Shown here piece after piece: positions 1 through 8,686 of a DNA stretch of 54,201 nucleotides. Origin of the DNA: Actinomycetota bacterium (GTDB taxonomy: Bacteria > Actinomycetota > Acidimicrobiia > Acidimicrobiales > AC-14); the NCBI GenBank assembly GCA_040754375.1, contig JBFMCT010000021.1:1-54201 (forward strand), read 5' to 3'. A model generated the notes under the pieces. The model ran no database searches and was not told where the DNA came from. It worked only from the letters and a program-made list of their open reading frames with translations. The translations under genes and the position numbers were made by a program. Numbering within the stretch: the stretch's first letter is position 1; every line of letters begins with the position of its first letter.

Positions 1-1425
1 CGGGTGGTCGTGGGCCGGGTGGTCGTGGTCGTGGTCGCGGGCCGGGTAGTCGTGGGCCGGGCCGGCGTGAGCGGGGACGGGGCCGTGGCCGCCCCCGCGC
101 TCATGCGGGCGCCGGCCGCGCTCGCCCTGCACTGGCAGGGCCCCGAGCCCATCACACTCCCGGTGGCCACCTCCCACCGGGCCGCGGGCCGGGTGGTCGT
201 GGGCCGGGTGGTCGCGGGCCGGGTGGTCGTGGGCCGGGCCGGCGTGAGCGGGGACGAGGCCGTGGGCGGGGTGGTCGTGGGCCGGGTGGTCGTGGGCCGG
301 CGCGAGGGCGGGGCCGTGGGCCGCGTGAGTGGCATGGGCGTGGACCGTGTGGGCAATGTCGTGGGCGTGCTCTGCGTGGTCGTGGGAGTGGGCGGGGTGG
401 GCACGGTGGCGGGTGCGCAGCAGGTTGAGGCCGATGGCGGCCAGTAGGAGGCCGCTGGCGGCCGTGACCCAGGGGTAGACCCGTTCGGGGACGATGGAGC
501 TCGACGCCGAAACGGCCAGGGCCAGGACCAGTACGCCGGCGGTGTGGGTGACGGTGACGCTGATCCCCATATAGGCGGCCTGGCGCCAGCTGCCCCGCCG
601 GCCGACCACGTAGGCGGCCATCACCGTCTTGCCATGACCGGGAGCGAGGGCGTGGAGCGCACCCAGCACGACCGCCGCGCCCAGGGCCAGCAGGCCGAAC
701 CCGAGGGTGAGGTCGCGACTGCCGACGAGGCTCGTGAACGACCACAGCCCACCGGGGCCCAACCCGTTGCGCCCCTCGCCGGCACCGAGGGCACCGGCCC
801 CCGGCCCACCCGCCTTGACCCGCAGTGCCGCACCCCGCTGGTCCAGCGGCGACTGCAGCAGGTCGTCGGGATAGTCGACCAGCGCGCCGCTGATGCTGGT
901 CCGGCCGACATCGGAGGACACGATCGTGGCCCCGTCGCCCACGGCGGTCACCTCCCGCCACCCCACCCGGTCGGCGTGGAGCCCGTTGGTGAACACCAGT
1001 GCCTGCTCTCCCACCAGGCCCCCGGTCGGGGCCACCAGCGAGCAGACCAGGCGAAGGGTGGGCAGGCCGCCCTCACCGGGCGGGAAAGACACCGCGGTAC
1101 CGGTGACCGCGACGGCGAGGTCACGGCCCTCCAGGACCAGCGCCACCCGGCCCGCGCTCTCGGCGCACGTCCGGTCGGCCCAGGCCCGGGGGTCGGCGGT
1201 CACCGTCCGCCCGAGCTGGAACGTCGGGATCTCGGCCATGTCAACGACGAGCTCCACGTCCACCCGGTCGGGGGACACCCGCAGCCCGCTGTGGACGTTC
1301 ACCGTGAAGTTGCCCAGGGGGTGAGCGGCGACCGGGGCGGCGGTCCCCAGTACCAGTACCACCACCAGTGCCAGCCCCGGCCCCAGGACCAGCCCCAGCC
1401 GGCCGGTCGCCCCCCGCCGGTTCAT
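1..1425 (-). CDS. NicO-family nickel/cobalt transporter with long His/Asp-rich loop (3' end beyond window)
   Basis: The reading frame is open from an ATG at 1425 to the left edge (475 codons, no stop), so the C-terminus is missing. Residues 1-34 form a signal peptide followed by AHPLGNFTVN, a start typical of long NicO fusions. After an extracytoplasmic domain of about 220 residues comes the NicO signature HALAPGHGKTV and transmembrane segments (MGISVTVTHTAGVLVLALAV). From about base 420 down to 1 the chain is dominated by PAHDHP-type units with several dozen His, a likely metal-binding loop. NicO/RcnA proteins move Ni2+ or Co2+ across the inner membrane. The start overlaps the upstream TPR gene stop by 4 bp (ATGA), indicating translational coupling. 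Nickel import would fit the [NiFe]-hydrogenase 25 kb away; direction and metal are inferred. Confidence 0.85.
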   Translation of the reverse strand, partial: MNRRGATGRLGLVLGPGLALVVVLVLGTAAPVAAHPLGNFTVNVHSGLRVSPDRVDVELVVDMAEIPTFQLGRTVTADPRAWADRTCAESAGRVALVLEGRDLAVAVTGTAVSFPPGEGGLPTLRLVCSLVAPTGGLVGEQALVFTNGLHADRVGWREVTAVGDGATIVSSDVGRTSISGALVDYPDDLLQSPLDQRGAALRVKAGGPGAGALGAGEGRNGLGPGGLWSFTSLVGSRDLTLGFGLLALGAAVVLGALHALAPGHGKTVMAAYVVGRRGSWRQAAYMGISVTVTHTAGVLVLALAVSASSSIVPERVYPWVTAASGLLLAAIGLNLLRTRHRAHPAHSHDHAEHAHDIAHTVHAHATHAAHGPALAPAHDHPAHDHPAHGLVPAHAGPAHDHPARDHPAHDHPARGPVGGGHRECDGLGALPVQGERGRRPHERGGGHGPVPAHAGPAHDYPARDHDHDHPAHDHP

Positions 1426-2795
1426 GGCCAGCCCAGTCGCCCGGCCAAGGCGGTGGCCTCCGGCAGGTCCAAGACCGTGAGATAGGGGCTCACCTCGAAG
1501 GCGCGGGCCACGTGCTGGCGGGCGTCGTCGACCAGGCCGAGGTCGGCTTCGATGGCCGCCAGGTGGTACCAGAGGACACCGTCGACGGTCCCCAGGCGGA
1601 CGGCGTCGCGGGCGTGGGCCAGGGCCTCGGCGGGACGCCCGGCCTGGCGCAGCGCCCACGCCAGCGCGTCGGAGGCGTAGACCGTGGGCCGCTTGGCCAG
1701 GGCCGACCGGGCCAGGACCACGGCCTTCTCCGCGTCCCCCCGGTCAGCTTCGAATCGGGCCAGCTCGAGGTCGACGTCCATCCCCGACAACCGGTTGAGC
1801 TCTTCGATCCGCCGCACCAGCTCGTACTGGGCGCGGGCCTCCTGGGACCGGCCGGCGGCGCCATGTAGGTCGCCCAGCAGCGCGGCCCAGGCCGAACCAG
1901 GAAGGCGGGTGACCAGGCGGTCCAGCCGGTCGACGGCGGCCGCGACATCGCCCCGGGCCGCCTCGATCCGGGCCAGGCCGACCTCGGACGGGCCGTTCCC
2001 GGGGACCAGCTCGAGAGCGCGCTGGTAGGCGGCCTCGGCCGTGACCAGGTCACCGCCCCCCAGGTGGAGGTCGCCGAGGAGAACCTCGGTCCCGGCCATG
2101 TCGGCCCCCACGCCCGAGCCCGCGGCCACCGCCTGGGCCATGGCGGCCACCGCCCCCGGGCGGTCCCCGTGCAGCTCGCGCAGATAGGAGACGCGGGCCA
2201 GGCTGGCCAGCGAGGGCCGCAGGTTGACCATGCGCTGGGCGGCGTCCACGGCCTCCTCGTAGCGTCCCAGTTCGACGAGGGCGTCGACCACCACGGCCAT
2301 GGGGTCGGCCGATGCCGGGCGGGCGGCCGATGCGGCCAACCCCAACTCCAAGGCGGCGCCGAAGTCATGGCGGGTGAGGGCCAAGAGCCCGGCCACCGTT
2401 GTCGTCTCAGGTGAGGCCGGGTCGATCGCGCGGCTGCGGTCGACGGCCTCGGCCGCCTTGGCCGTCCAGGACGGTTCCCCCGTCTCGCGGCCCCGGGCCA
2501 GGTAAGCCGAAGCCAGGCGGGTGAGGGCTACGGGATCGTCGGGGAAGGTGCGCAACCACGCCTGAAGGCTGTTGACCTCGGCCTCGGTGCCCCGGGCCAC
2601 CGGAGCGGGGGCCCCGGTGCCCTCGACCCCCGAGCGCCCGGTGAAGGCGAACCGGCCGAGCAAGAGCCCGACCACCGCGGCCATGACGGCCGTCGCCACC
2701 AGGGAGCGACGCCGGGACGGCCGGGCAGGTACCGGAGGAGGCCCCGGCGACGGGACCGGGGCCTCCTCCAGACCGATGGTGCTGCTACCTGCCAA
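1422..2795 (-). CDS. Membrane-anchored TPR protein
   Basis: 457 residues. An N-terminal Pro-rich cytoplasmic stretch precedes one transmembrane segment near residues 31-48 (SLVATAVMAAVVGLLLGRFA); the rest is a chain of tetratricopeptide-like helices with recurring A-x-x-Y/L and P spacing (for example LGRYEEAVDAAQRMVNLRP and AGRPAEALAHARDAVRLG). TPR repeats are scaffolds for protein contacts, so no enzymatic role is suggested. The start is a TTG immediately after the stop of the DUF4331 gene and the stop overlaps the NicO gene, so the three probably form one operon. The partner is unknown; it may act with the secreted DUF4331 protein or the metal transporter. Confidence 0.82.
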   Translation of the reverse strand: MAGSSTIGLEEAPVPSPGPPPVPARPSRRRSLVATAVMAAVVGLLLGRFAFTGRSGVEGTGAPAPVARGTEAEVNSLQAWLRTFPDDPVALTRLASAYLARGRETGEPSWTAKAAEAVDRSRAIDPASPETTTVAGLLALTRHDFGAALELGLAASAARPASADPMAVVVDALVELGRYEEAVDAAQRMVNLRPSLASLARVSYLRELHGDRPGAVAAMAQAVAAGSGVGADMAGTEVLLGDLHLGGGDLVTAEAAYQRALELVPGNGPSEVGLARIEAARGDVAAAVDRLDRLVTRLPGSAWAALLGDLHGAAGRSQEARAQYELVRRIEELNRLSGMDVDLELARFEADRGDAEKAVVLARSALAKRPTVYASDALAWALRQAGRPAEALAHARDAVRLGTVDGVLWYHLAAIEADLGLVDDARQHVARAFEVSPYLTVLDLPEATALAGRLGWP

Positions 2796-4184
2796 CTACT
2801 TCTGCTCGTAACCCTGGTGGGGCGAGGGCAGGTAGGGGAAGTTGGGCAGGAGCGGCTTGTCGTTGGCCGTCACGCCGTCGGATAGCACGTTGTTGGGCGA
2901 GACGTTGAACGACGGGGTGAACGGGGTGGCACCGGCGAGTGCCCGCAGGGAGATGTCGACGGTGTCGTCCTCCAGACGGCGCCCGTTGGGGAAGCCGGCG
3001 TTGTCGCCCGCGAGGATCCCCAGGCGGTTGCCCTGGCCCACCGGGGCGGTGGGGGCGATGTCGGTGTTGAGCCTGATCATCTCGGCCGGCTTGACGTTGG
3101 GCGGTTGGTTCAGCCCGGGGATGCCGGTGAGGAAGATGGCGGCCAGGTCGTTGCGAGGGGCCGGCGGCACCTGCACGCCCGGGTAGAGGACGGGGATCAG
3201 CCGGGCCAGCTCAGGGTCGAGCACGTACTGGCCGAACTGGGCGTCGTTGCGGGGATCGGAGTTGTTGAACCGGTCCTTCATGCCCAGCGGGATCACGACC
3301 TCGTTGACCAGCGGCATGCCCAGCCGGGACACGTTCACCCAGCGGCCCTGCTGGCGGGGAGGCGTACCCGGTAGGCCGGCCTCCAGCACCCGCACCTGGA
3401 AGCGCTTGGTCTGCGCCCAGACCCCGATGATGGGGTTGGCCCCGTTGTTGGTGAGCGACGCCTTGGGCACCTGGATGGCGATGGTGTGGGTGTTGAACCC
3501 AGCCACCCCGTCCACCCCGGCCTCAGCCGGCCTCGGGATCACGTGGGCGGCGTTGAACGGGCGCAGGCCGCCGAGGTCGAACACCGAACCCAGGTCGACG
3601 TAGAAGGCGTCGTCGCGCTGGCCCGCGAACAGCTTGGTGTCGCCCACCGTGCGGATGGCGGCGTTGGCCAGGGCGTCGTAGTTGGGCGTGGAGCGGGGGC
3701 CGATGTTCACCGGCGGGGTCGGCACCCCGGTGGCGATGACCGACCTGGCCCCGTTCTTCACCATCGACACCGTGTAGGTCTGGCGGACGTTGAAGTTGGG
3801 GTCGGTGAGCGACGAGATGGGCCCGGTGTTGTAGAGGAACGTGTCGCTGTTCTGGACCTGGGTCGTGAACCGCCACTCGTAGGTGATGTCGGGCTCGGCG
3901 TCGCCGTTGTTGTCCACGTGGACCTGGTAGAGCACGTCGTCGCCGAACTTGTGGAAGTTGGGCCCGGCGGCCGGTTGCTGGAGCGGCACCCAGTTGGCGA
4001 TGAGCGTCACCTTGTCGGGAGCGTCGGGGCTCACGAAGGCATAGGTGTCGGTGTTGTCGGCTACCGGGTCCTCGCTGATCAGCGGGGCCTCCCGGTGGCT
4101 GGATGCGTTCGTCGGCAGGACGGTGGCCAGCATGATGGCCGCCCCCAGTACCGGGACGAACCTCAAGGTTCGTTTCAGCTGCAA
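2796..4184 (-). CDS. Secreted DUF4331 protein
   Basis: 462 residues from a TTG at 4184 that is preceded by GGGAG at 7-nt spacing; the frame is open further upstream but without such a site. The start gives a clear signal peptide (MQLKRTLRFVPVLGAAIML... ending near NASS), then the family hallmark SHREAPLI followed by DNTDTYAFVSPD. The rest matches the DUF4331 family: NFHKFGDDVLYQVHVDNN, repeated DIGPR/PNYDALA-type loops and the C-terminal DGVTANDKPLLPNFPYL. Family members are exported proteins of unknown function, often beside TPR proteins and transporters. It is first in a tight run with the TPR and NicO genes. Confidence 0.9.
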   Translation of the reverse strand: MQLKRTLRFVPVLGAAIMLATVLPTNASSHREAPLISEDPVADNTDTYAFVSPDAPDKVTLIANWVPLQQPAAGPNFHKFGDDVLYQVHVDNNGDAEPDITYEWRFTTQVQNSDTFLYNTGPISSLTDPNFNVRQTYTVSMVKNGARSVIATGVPTPPVNIGPRSTPNYDALANAAIRTVGDTKLFAGQRDDAFYVDLGSVFDLGGLRPFNAAHVIPRPAEAGVDGVAGFNTHTIAIQVPKASLTNNGANPIIGVWAQTKRFQVRVLEAGLPGTPPRQQGRWVNVSRLGMPLVNEVVIPLGMKDRFNNSDPRNDAQFGQYVLDPELARLIPVLYPGVQVPPAPRNDLAAIFLTGIPGLNQPPNVKPAEMIRLNTDIAPTAPVGQGNRLGILAGDNAGFPNGRRLEDDTVDISLRALAGATPFTPSFNVSPNNVLSDGVTANDKPLLPNFPYLPSPHQGYEQK

Positions 4185-4237
4185 GTACGTGCTCCCTCTG
4201 TGGTCGTGTCGGATGTCGGGTGGAGAACTGAGGTGCG

Positions 4238-5188
4238 TCACGGCCGCCCACCGGCGACGCCGATGACCTGCCAGCGGTCGCCCACGGGGGCCAGGACCAC
4301 GAAGAAACCCGGTGCGGGCCCCGTGGCCGGCACCGCCCGCGCCCACAGGGCAGCGTCGGGACCGAAGGCGGCCACGAACGGGCCGGCGTCGGCCACCTGG
4401 TCGAGGCCCACGGGGCTACCGGCGACCCACGGCCCCGGTGCCTGGCACGGCCGGGCCGCGAGGTCGGCGGGGCCGAGGAGAAGGTCGAGGACCTCGTCGG
4501 AACGAGCCTGGTCGGGGGCGCAGGCGGCCGAGGCCACCAGCCAACGGGCCGCGGCGGGGGCCGCGCCCTCGGCCGATGGGTGGAGGGGCAAAGCCAGGGG
4601 CTCGGCCGACACCCGCCACCGGCCGCCTTCGGGCGTGGCCCGCCACGTCTGGCGGCTCCGGGCCGGGACCAGCCCGGCGAAGAAGTCGAGCGAGGGTTCG
4701 TGGAACGCGAGGACTTCCACGTCGACGGCCCCGATGGCCTCGCCCTCGGCCGGCCGGGAGCCGACGAGCTCGAAGGCCGACGGCCGTACCTGGAGGGGAC
4801 GCGAAGTGGACCAGGCGGCCACGGTCGGGAAGCGGCGCCGGCTGGCCTCGTCGAGCAGGGCGTAAGCGTCGTCAGGTCGCTCGTCGACCTGGGCGGCCAG
4901 GAAGGCCGATACCGCCGCGGGCCCGTCGACCGGCTCGGCGGCCGGAACCGGTCCGCCGCCAGGCCCGGTGTCGAGGACCAGGGCTGGTGCCTCGGCGGCT
5001 CCTGCGGGCAGGAAGCCGAAGTGCTCGACCGAGGGAGTAGCGGGTACGGCCTGGTCCGGCGCCCCGGCCGGCCCGGTCAGCAGGTATGCACCACCGAACC
5101 CAGCGGCAAGGCCACAAGCAGCCAGGGCGGCGACGAGCAGGGCGCGTCTACGCCGCCGGCTCGTTGTCTCTACCCGCGCACCGCCCAT
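4238..5188 (-). CDS. Membrane-anchored extracytoplasmic protein of unknown function
   Basis: 316 residues from an ATG at 5188 with GGAG 8 nt upstream. An Arg-rich N-terminus (TTSRRRRRALL) and one hydrophobic segment (residues about 16-38) suggest a type II membrane anchor. The exported part contains a region like small mycobacterial Mce-associated/NTF2-like folds (AVSAFLAAQVDERPDDAYALLDEASRRRF) and a C-terminal stretch ending WQVIGVAGGRP. I do not recognise a named family. It lies 53 bp upstream of the DUF4331 gene on the same strand and 64 bp downstream of the PHP hydrolase, so it may belong to the same transcript. Confidence 0.75.
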   Translation of the reverse strand: MGGARVETTSRRRRRALLVAALAACGLAAGFGGAYLLTGPAGAPDQAVPATPSVEHFGFLPAGAAEAPALVLDTGPGGGPVPAAEPVDGPAAVSAFLAAQVDERPDDAYALLDEASRRRFPTVAAWSTSRPLQVRPSAFELVGSRPAEGEAIGAVDVEVLAFHEPSLDFFAGLVPARSRQTWRATPEGGRWRVSAEPLALPLHPSAEGAAPAAARWLVASAACAPDQARSDEVLDLLLGPADLAARPCQAPGPWVAGSPVGLDQVADAGPFVAAFGPDAALWARAVPATGPAPGFFVVLAPVGDRWQVIGVAGGRP

Positions 5189-5252
5189 CGCCCGGTCTCC
5201 GTAGCCGGCCCCTGTCCCGGATGAGCCCGACGGCCGCAGCGGGTCAAGCGGT

Positions 5253-6992
5253 TTACGGCGGCGGTGCCTGGAGGAAGACGGGGTTGGCGATGGTCGTCGG
5301 TCCTTGGCCGTCGAAGGTCTCGACTCGCCACCACGTGCCCAGCGGGCCCTCGGTCGGCACCCGGCCGGCCGCGAACACGTGGTCGAACGGGTCCGAGGTG
5401 ACCGACACCGTGGCCGTCTCCCGCCCGTTGCGCACGATCCGCAGGCCCTGGCCCTGGCCGCCCCGGACGGTGACCCGTACCTCGGCCTGCTGGCCCCCGT
5501 CGAGGTAGAGCACCGATCCGAACGTGCCTGTGGCCTGACCGGGCGCGCCCGCCTCCAGCTCGAGGGCGGGGCTGGCGGCCACCCCCCGGGTGCGGACGTA
5601 GGCCCGGCCCTGGCCGATGGCCTCGATGAGGGCTGGCCTCGACAGCTCGGTGGCGTACACCGCGGTGGCGCACGTGCCCAGCTTCGGGCCCAGCTTGTCG
5701 TCCGAACCCGAGACGGCGCAGATGCGGTGGCCCCGGTTGAGCAGGCTCTCCCACAAGGCCACGGCCGAGCCCGAGAACGGGTTGGGCACCCGTACGCCCA
5801 CGTCGGGCAACTGGTACTCGCGGGGGTCGACCAGGGCCTCACCAGTCAGGACCTCGAGGGTGTCGACCTCGTCCCAGTCGATATCGTCCCCCAGCTCGAA
5901 CTCGCACCCCCGGCACAGGTTGCGGAACAGCGGCCCGGGAAAGGTGGTGGGGTGGTTGACCCCGAACAGGGCGCCGGCCGACTTCACCGCCCGCTGGATG
6001 TCGCGGATGTGGACGTCCTCGAAGCCGTGGCGGAACTCGACGAACCCGGGCGTCTCCCCCAGGGACTGGACGTGGCCCCGGTAGGTCACGATCTCCCGGC
6101 CCGGCCAGATGACCAGGTCGGGGTGTTCGCGCTGGACCTGGCCGTACTGGTCCCAGTGGTGGCCGACCACGTACTCGGTGACCGGCAGGAAGTCGAGGCC
6201 CGCGGCCCGGGCGAAAGCCACGAACTGCTCGGGGGCGGGGCCGGCCCGGTGGGAATGCCAGGCGTGCATGTGGAAGTCGCCGTGGTACCAGCCGGGCCGG
6301 GCGCGGGCCACGTGCGCCCGGTCGACCGGGCCGGTGGGGACCGGCCCGGCCGGCACGGCTGCCACCTTGGGGTGGGCCAGGGCCCGCACGGTCACCGTCC
6401 ACTCGGCCCCCGTGGGCCCCACGGCCGCGATGCCCAGGTCGACGTGCCACACGCCAGGGCCCAGGGGACCGGGGCGGTAGGCCCGTTCGGCGGCCGACTC
6501 CTCGACGTAGACCTCCTTGTGGCGGCTGCCCGACCAGCCCCGGAAGCCGTCGGCCGAGCGGTAGCCGTGCTCGTCCCACAGGCCCAGGTCGAACACGGTC
6601 TGGGTCAGGGGGTTGTCGGGCACGGCCGGGGGCAGCGGGGCCCAGTCGTAGGACACCTCCAGGCGTCTCGTGCCGGGCCGTAGCTCGAAGGCGAGCATGA
6701 GGTACTGGCGCTCGTCGCCCGGGAAGGCGGTACCCGTGATCACCACCGGTGCGCCGCCGGGCTCGCACACCGGGGGTGGGCCGTGACCCGCCCGGCGCCG
6801 GAGCGCCACCAGCGCGGCCTGGGCCCACTCGCCCAACGAGACGAGGACCGAGAGCGACCAGCGCACGGGCGCGGCCACGGCCCGTTCGCGGTAGGCCTGG
6901 GGGGGCCGGGCCACGGCCTCGGCCCGGGCCCGGGCCGCCGCCGAGCTCAGCGCGCCGGCCACCCGGGAGCGGCGTTCGGGAGCGGTGCCCAC
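5253..6992 (-). CDS. CehA/McbA-type PHP-domain metallohydrolase
   Basis: About 579 residues if the GTG at 6992 is used; the start is uncertain because the frame stays open upstream, but anything further upstream would have to be translated through the perfect 24-bp palindrome at 7016-7066. An N-terminal beta-rich domain leads to the PHP metal motif GDFHMHAWHS (HxH) near the centre, then VTEYVVGHHWD, GVNHPTTFP and CAVSGSDDK, which supply the remaining metal ligands. PHP hydrolases cleave phosphate or related esters with a metal cluster; CehA/McbA relatives act on carbamate-like esters. The substrate cannot be predicted. No signal peptide is evident with this start. Confidence 0.83.
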   Translation of the reverse strand: MGTAPERRSRVAGALSSAAARARAEAVARPPQAYRERAVAAPVRWSLSVLVSLGEWAQAALVALRRRAGHGPPPVCEPGGAPVVITGTAFPGDERQYLMLAFELRPGTRRLEVSYDWAPLPPAVPDNPLTQTVFDLGLWDEHGYRSADGFRGWSGSRHKEVYVEESAAERAYRPGPLGPGVWHVDLGIAAVGPTGAEWTVTVRALAHPKVAAVPAGPVPTGPVDRAHVARARPGWYHGDFHMHAWHSHRAGPAPEQFVAFARAAGLDFLPVTEYVVGHHWDQYGQVQREHPDLVIWPGREIVTYRGHVQSLGETPGFVEFRHGFEDVHIRDIQRAVKSAGALFGVNHPTTFPGPLFRNLCRGCEFELGDDIDWDEVDTLEVLTGEALVDPREYQLPDVGVRVPNPFSGSAVALWESLLNRGHRICAVSGSDDKLGPKLGTCATAVYATELSRPALIEAIGQGRAYVRTRGVAASPALELEAGAPGQATGTFGSVLYLDGGQQAEVRVTVRGGQGQGLRIVRNGRETATVSVTSDPFDHVFAAGRVPTEGPLGTWWRVETFDGQGPTTIANPVFLQAPPP

Positions 6993-7015
6993 CAGCCCGG
7001 CAGCGTACCCAACGC

Positions 7016-7066
7016 AAACCTGCGCGGGAATCGTGGGCGAAACGCCCACGATTCCCGCGCAGGTTT
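7016..7066. repeat. Perfect 24-bp inverted repeat, dispersed copy A
   Basis: Left arm 7016-7039 and right arm 7043-7066 are perfectly complementary and separated by the loop AAA. A second element of the same sequence lies at 41973-42029. The inner pair next to GGGAA is T-A here and A-T in the other copy, so the change is compensated. It sits between two divergent genes. It could be a REP-like dispersed palindrome or a structured RNA element; there is no T-tract. Confidence 0.8.
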
Positions 7067-7142
7067 CGCGGGGGTTGGCGGTTAGCCGGTCGGCGGCGAC
7101 GGGAACGTAGGGAGGAGCGACAACTGACCGGAGGTGGTCGTT

Positions 7143-7523
7143 ATGCCCGCGGACAAAGAGCTCCCCTCCACGCTGAAGCGCAGCCCGGCCAAGGCCCGCC
7201 GTACGTGGTCCAAGACCCACGACAGCGCCGTCGAGTCCTATGGCGAGGGGGAGCGGGCCCACCGCACGGCCTACGCCTCGCTCAAGCACTCGTTCGAGAA
7301 GGTGGGCGACCACTGGGAGCCCAAGGACGAGAAGGGCCCCTCCGACCCCGAGCCGCGAGACGCGAGCACGGCCGCCCGGCGAAACAGAAAGACCTACGGC
7401 GGGGTCGACGTCGAAGGCAACTCCCGCGACGAGCTCTACCAACGGGCCCGCCGCCTGGGGGTCAAGGGGGCCTCGCGGATGAAGAAGACCGAGCTGGCCG
7501 AAGCCATCGCCCGTCGGCAGTAA
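7143..7523 (+). CDS. ChaB-like protein with C-terminal Rho-N/SAP-like domain
   Basis: 126 residues. The ATG at 7143 is preceded by GGAGG at 8-nt spacing, which makes it preferable to the upstream in-frame GTG at 7134. Residues 4-60 match ChaB (STLKRSPAKARRTWSKTHDSA, then AHRTAYASLKHSFEKVGDHW). Residues 92-126 match the Rho termination factor N-terminal domain (NSRDELYQRARRLGVKGASR, then MKKTELAEAI), a small nucleic-acid-binding helical fold. This two-domain arrangement is common in actinobacteria; a DNA/RNA-binding stress-related role is usually assumed but unproven. Confidence 0.87.
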   Translation: MPADKELPSTLKRSPAKARRTWSKTHDSAVESYGEGERAHRTAYASLKHSFEKVGDHWEPKDEKGPSDPEPRDASTAARRNRKTYGGVDVEGNSRDELYQRARRLGVKGASRMKKTELAEAIARRQ

Positions 7524-7687
7524 GGCCCTTACGACGCAAACGGGGAGCCACCCACCCCGCCCCCCTCCGGCACGCCTTCGCCCGAGGAGGTTGAGGGGCC
7601 TTCAACCCGGGGCCGGGGCCCGGACAGGCACCGCGGGCCGGCTGAGCCGGACCAGCGGCCCCCGGCCCGCTGCCGTAGCGTGTCGCC

Positions 7688-8686
7688 ATGGGACGGGGGG
7701 GTAGGCGGCAGACGGCGTGGGCCGCCGTCGCCGTTCTGGCCCTGCTCGCGCCCGTGGCCTGCGGAGGGGGTTCTTCGAGCCCCCAGTCCCAGGCCCAGGT
7801 GACGATCGGCATCCTGCGGGCCGTGCGGTCGATGGAGCCCCAGAACGTCGAGACGTTCCTGGCTGAGCTGGCGTCCGGCGGCTACGCCCAGGGCCGCAAC
7901 CTCCGCGTGCATGGTGCCGACCCCGGGGAGGTCCACCCCGATCCGCAGGACGCCGAGGCCGTCGTGCGAACGTGGGCCGAGGGTGGGCTCGACCTGGTGC
8001 TGGCCCTCTCCAGTTCGGGAGCCATGGCCGCCGCCCGGGCCGCCCCGGGAGTGAAGGTCCTGTTCCTCTCCAACGACCCCATGGCCGTTGGCCTGGTGAC
8101 CGACGAGCGCCGGCCCGAGGCCAACCTGACGGGGGCGACGTTTCGCGTCCCTGCCGACCGGACCGTCGACGTGGCCCGCCGGCTGCTGCCGGGTATCACC
8201 AAGGCGGGCCTGGTCTACCCGACCTCGGACCCGGCGGCTGCGCCGGTGCGCGACGCCACCGTGCGGGCCGGGGCCGCCCTCAACCTCCAGATGGCGACGG
8301 CCGGATTCGCCACCGCCGACGAGGTAGGAGCGGCCATCGAGAAGCTACGGGCCGAGGGAGCCGAGGTCCTCCTGTTGGCCAACGCCCCCACGACCGTGCG
8401 CAACTACCCGGCCATCACCGCCGCCTTGGCCGGCACCCCCATGCCCGTGATCGCCAACACCACGACGGACTTCGCCCTCGCCATCTTGGAGCCGGACACC
8501 ACCGAGCTCTACCGCCAAATGGGGCGCCAGGCCGTGCGCCTGCTCCAGGGCAGCCCGGTGTCAGATGTGCCTGTCGAGGACCCCGCTCGCTTCCGCCTCA
8601 CCGTCAACCTCAAGGTGGCTGCCGCCCTGGGGATCGAGGTGCCCGCCGACGTCGTCCGTACCGCCGACCACGTCGTCCGGCCTTGA
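7688..8686 (+). CDS. ABC-transporter substrate-binding lipoprotein (TrpX-like family)
   Basis: 332 residues. A lipoprotein signal ends in the lipobox LAPVAC followed by GGGSSS, so the mature protein should be lipid-anchored outside the membrane. The body fits the ABC substrate-binding family with the pattern VTIGILRAVRSMEPQNVETF, DLVLALSSSGAMAAARA, GLVYPTSDPAA and NLKVAAALGIEVP. In this family ligands include amino acids and similar small molecules; the ligand is not predictable here and no permease or ATPase gene is adjacent. The last 126 bp overlap tail-to-tail with the phosphatase gene on the other strand. Confidence 0.9.
   Translation: MGRGGRRQTAWAAVAVLALLAPVACGGGSSSPQSQAQVTIGILRAVRSMEPQNVETFLAELASGGYAQGRNLRVHGADPGEVHPDPQDAEAVVRTWAEGGLDLVLALSSSGAMAAARAAPGVKVLFLSNDPMAVGLVTDERRPEANLTGATFRVPADRTVDVARRLLPGITKAGLVYPTSDPAAAPVRDATVRAGAALNLQMATAGFATADEVGAAIEKLRAEGAEVLLLANAPTTVRNYPAITAALAGTPMPVIANTTTDFALAILEPDTTELYRQMGRQAVRLLQGSPVSDVPVEDPARFRLTVNLKVAAALGIEVPADVVRTADHVVRP

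Noticed and set aside
4-447. Val/Gly-rich 147-codon frame on the plus strand
   Set aside because: It is the antisense of the His/Asp-rich region of the NicO gene, which has clear family motifs on the minus strand.
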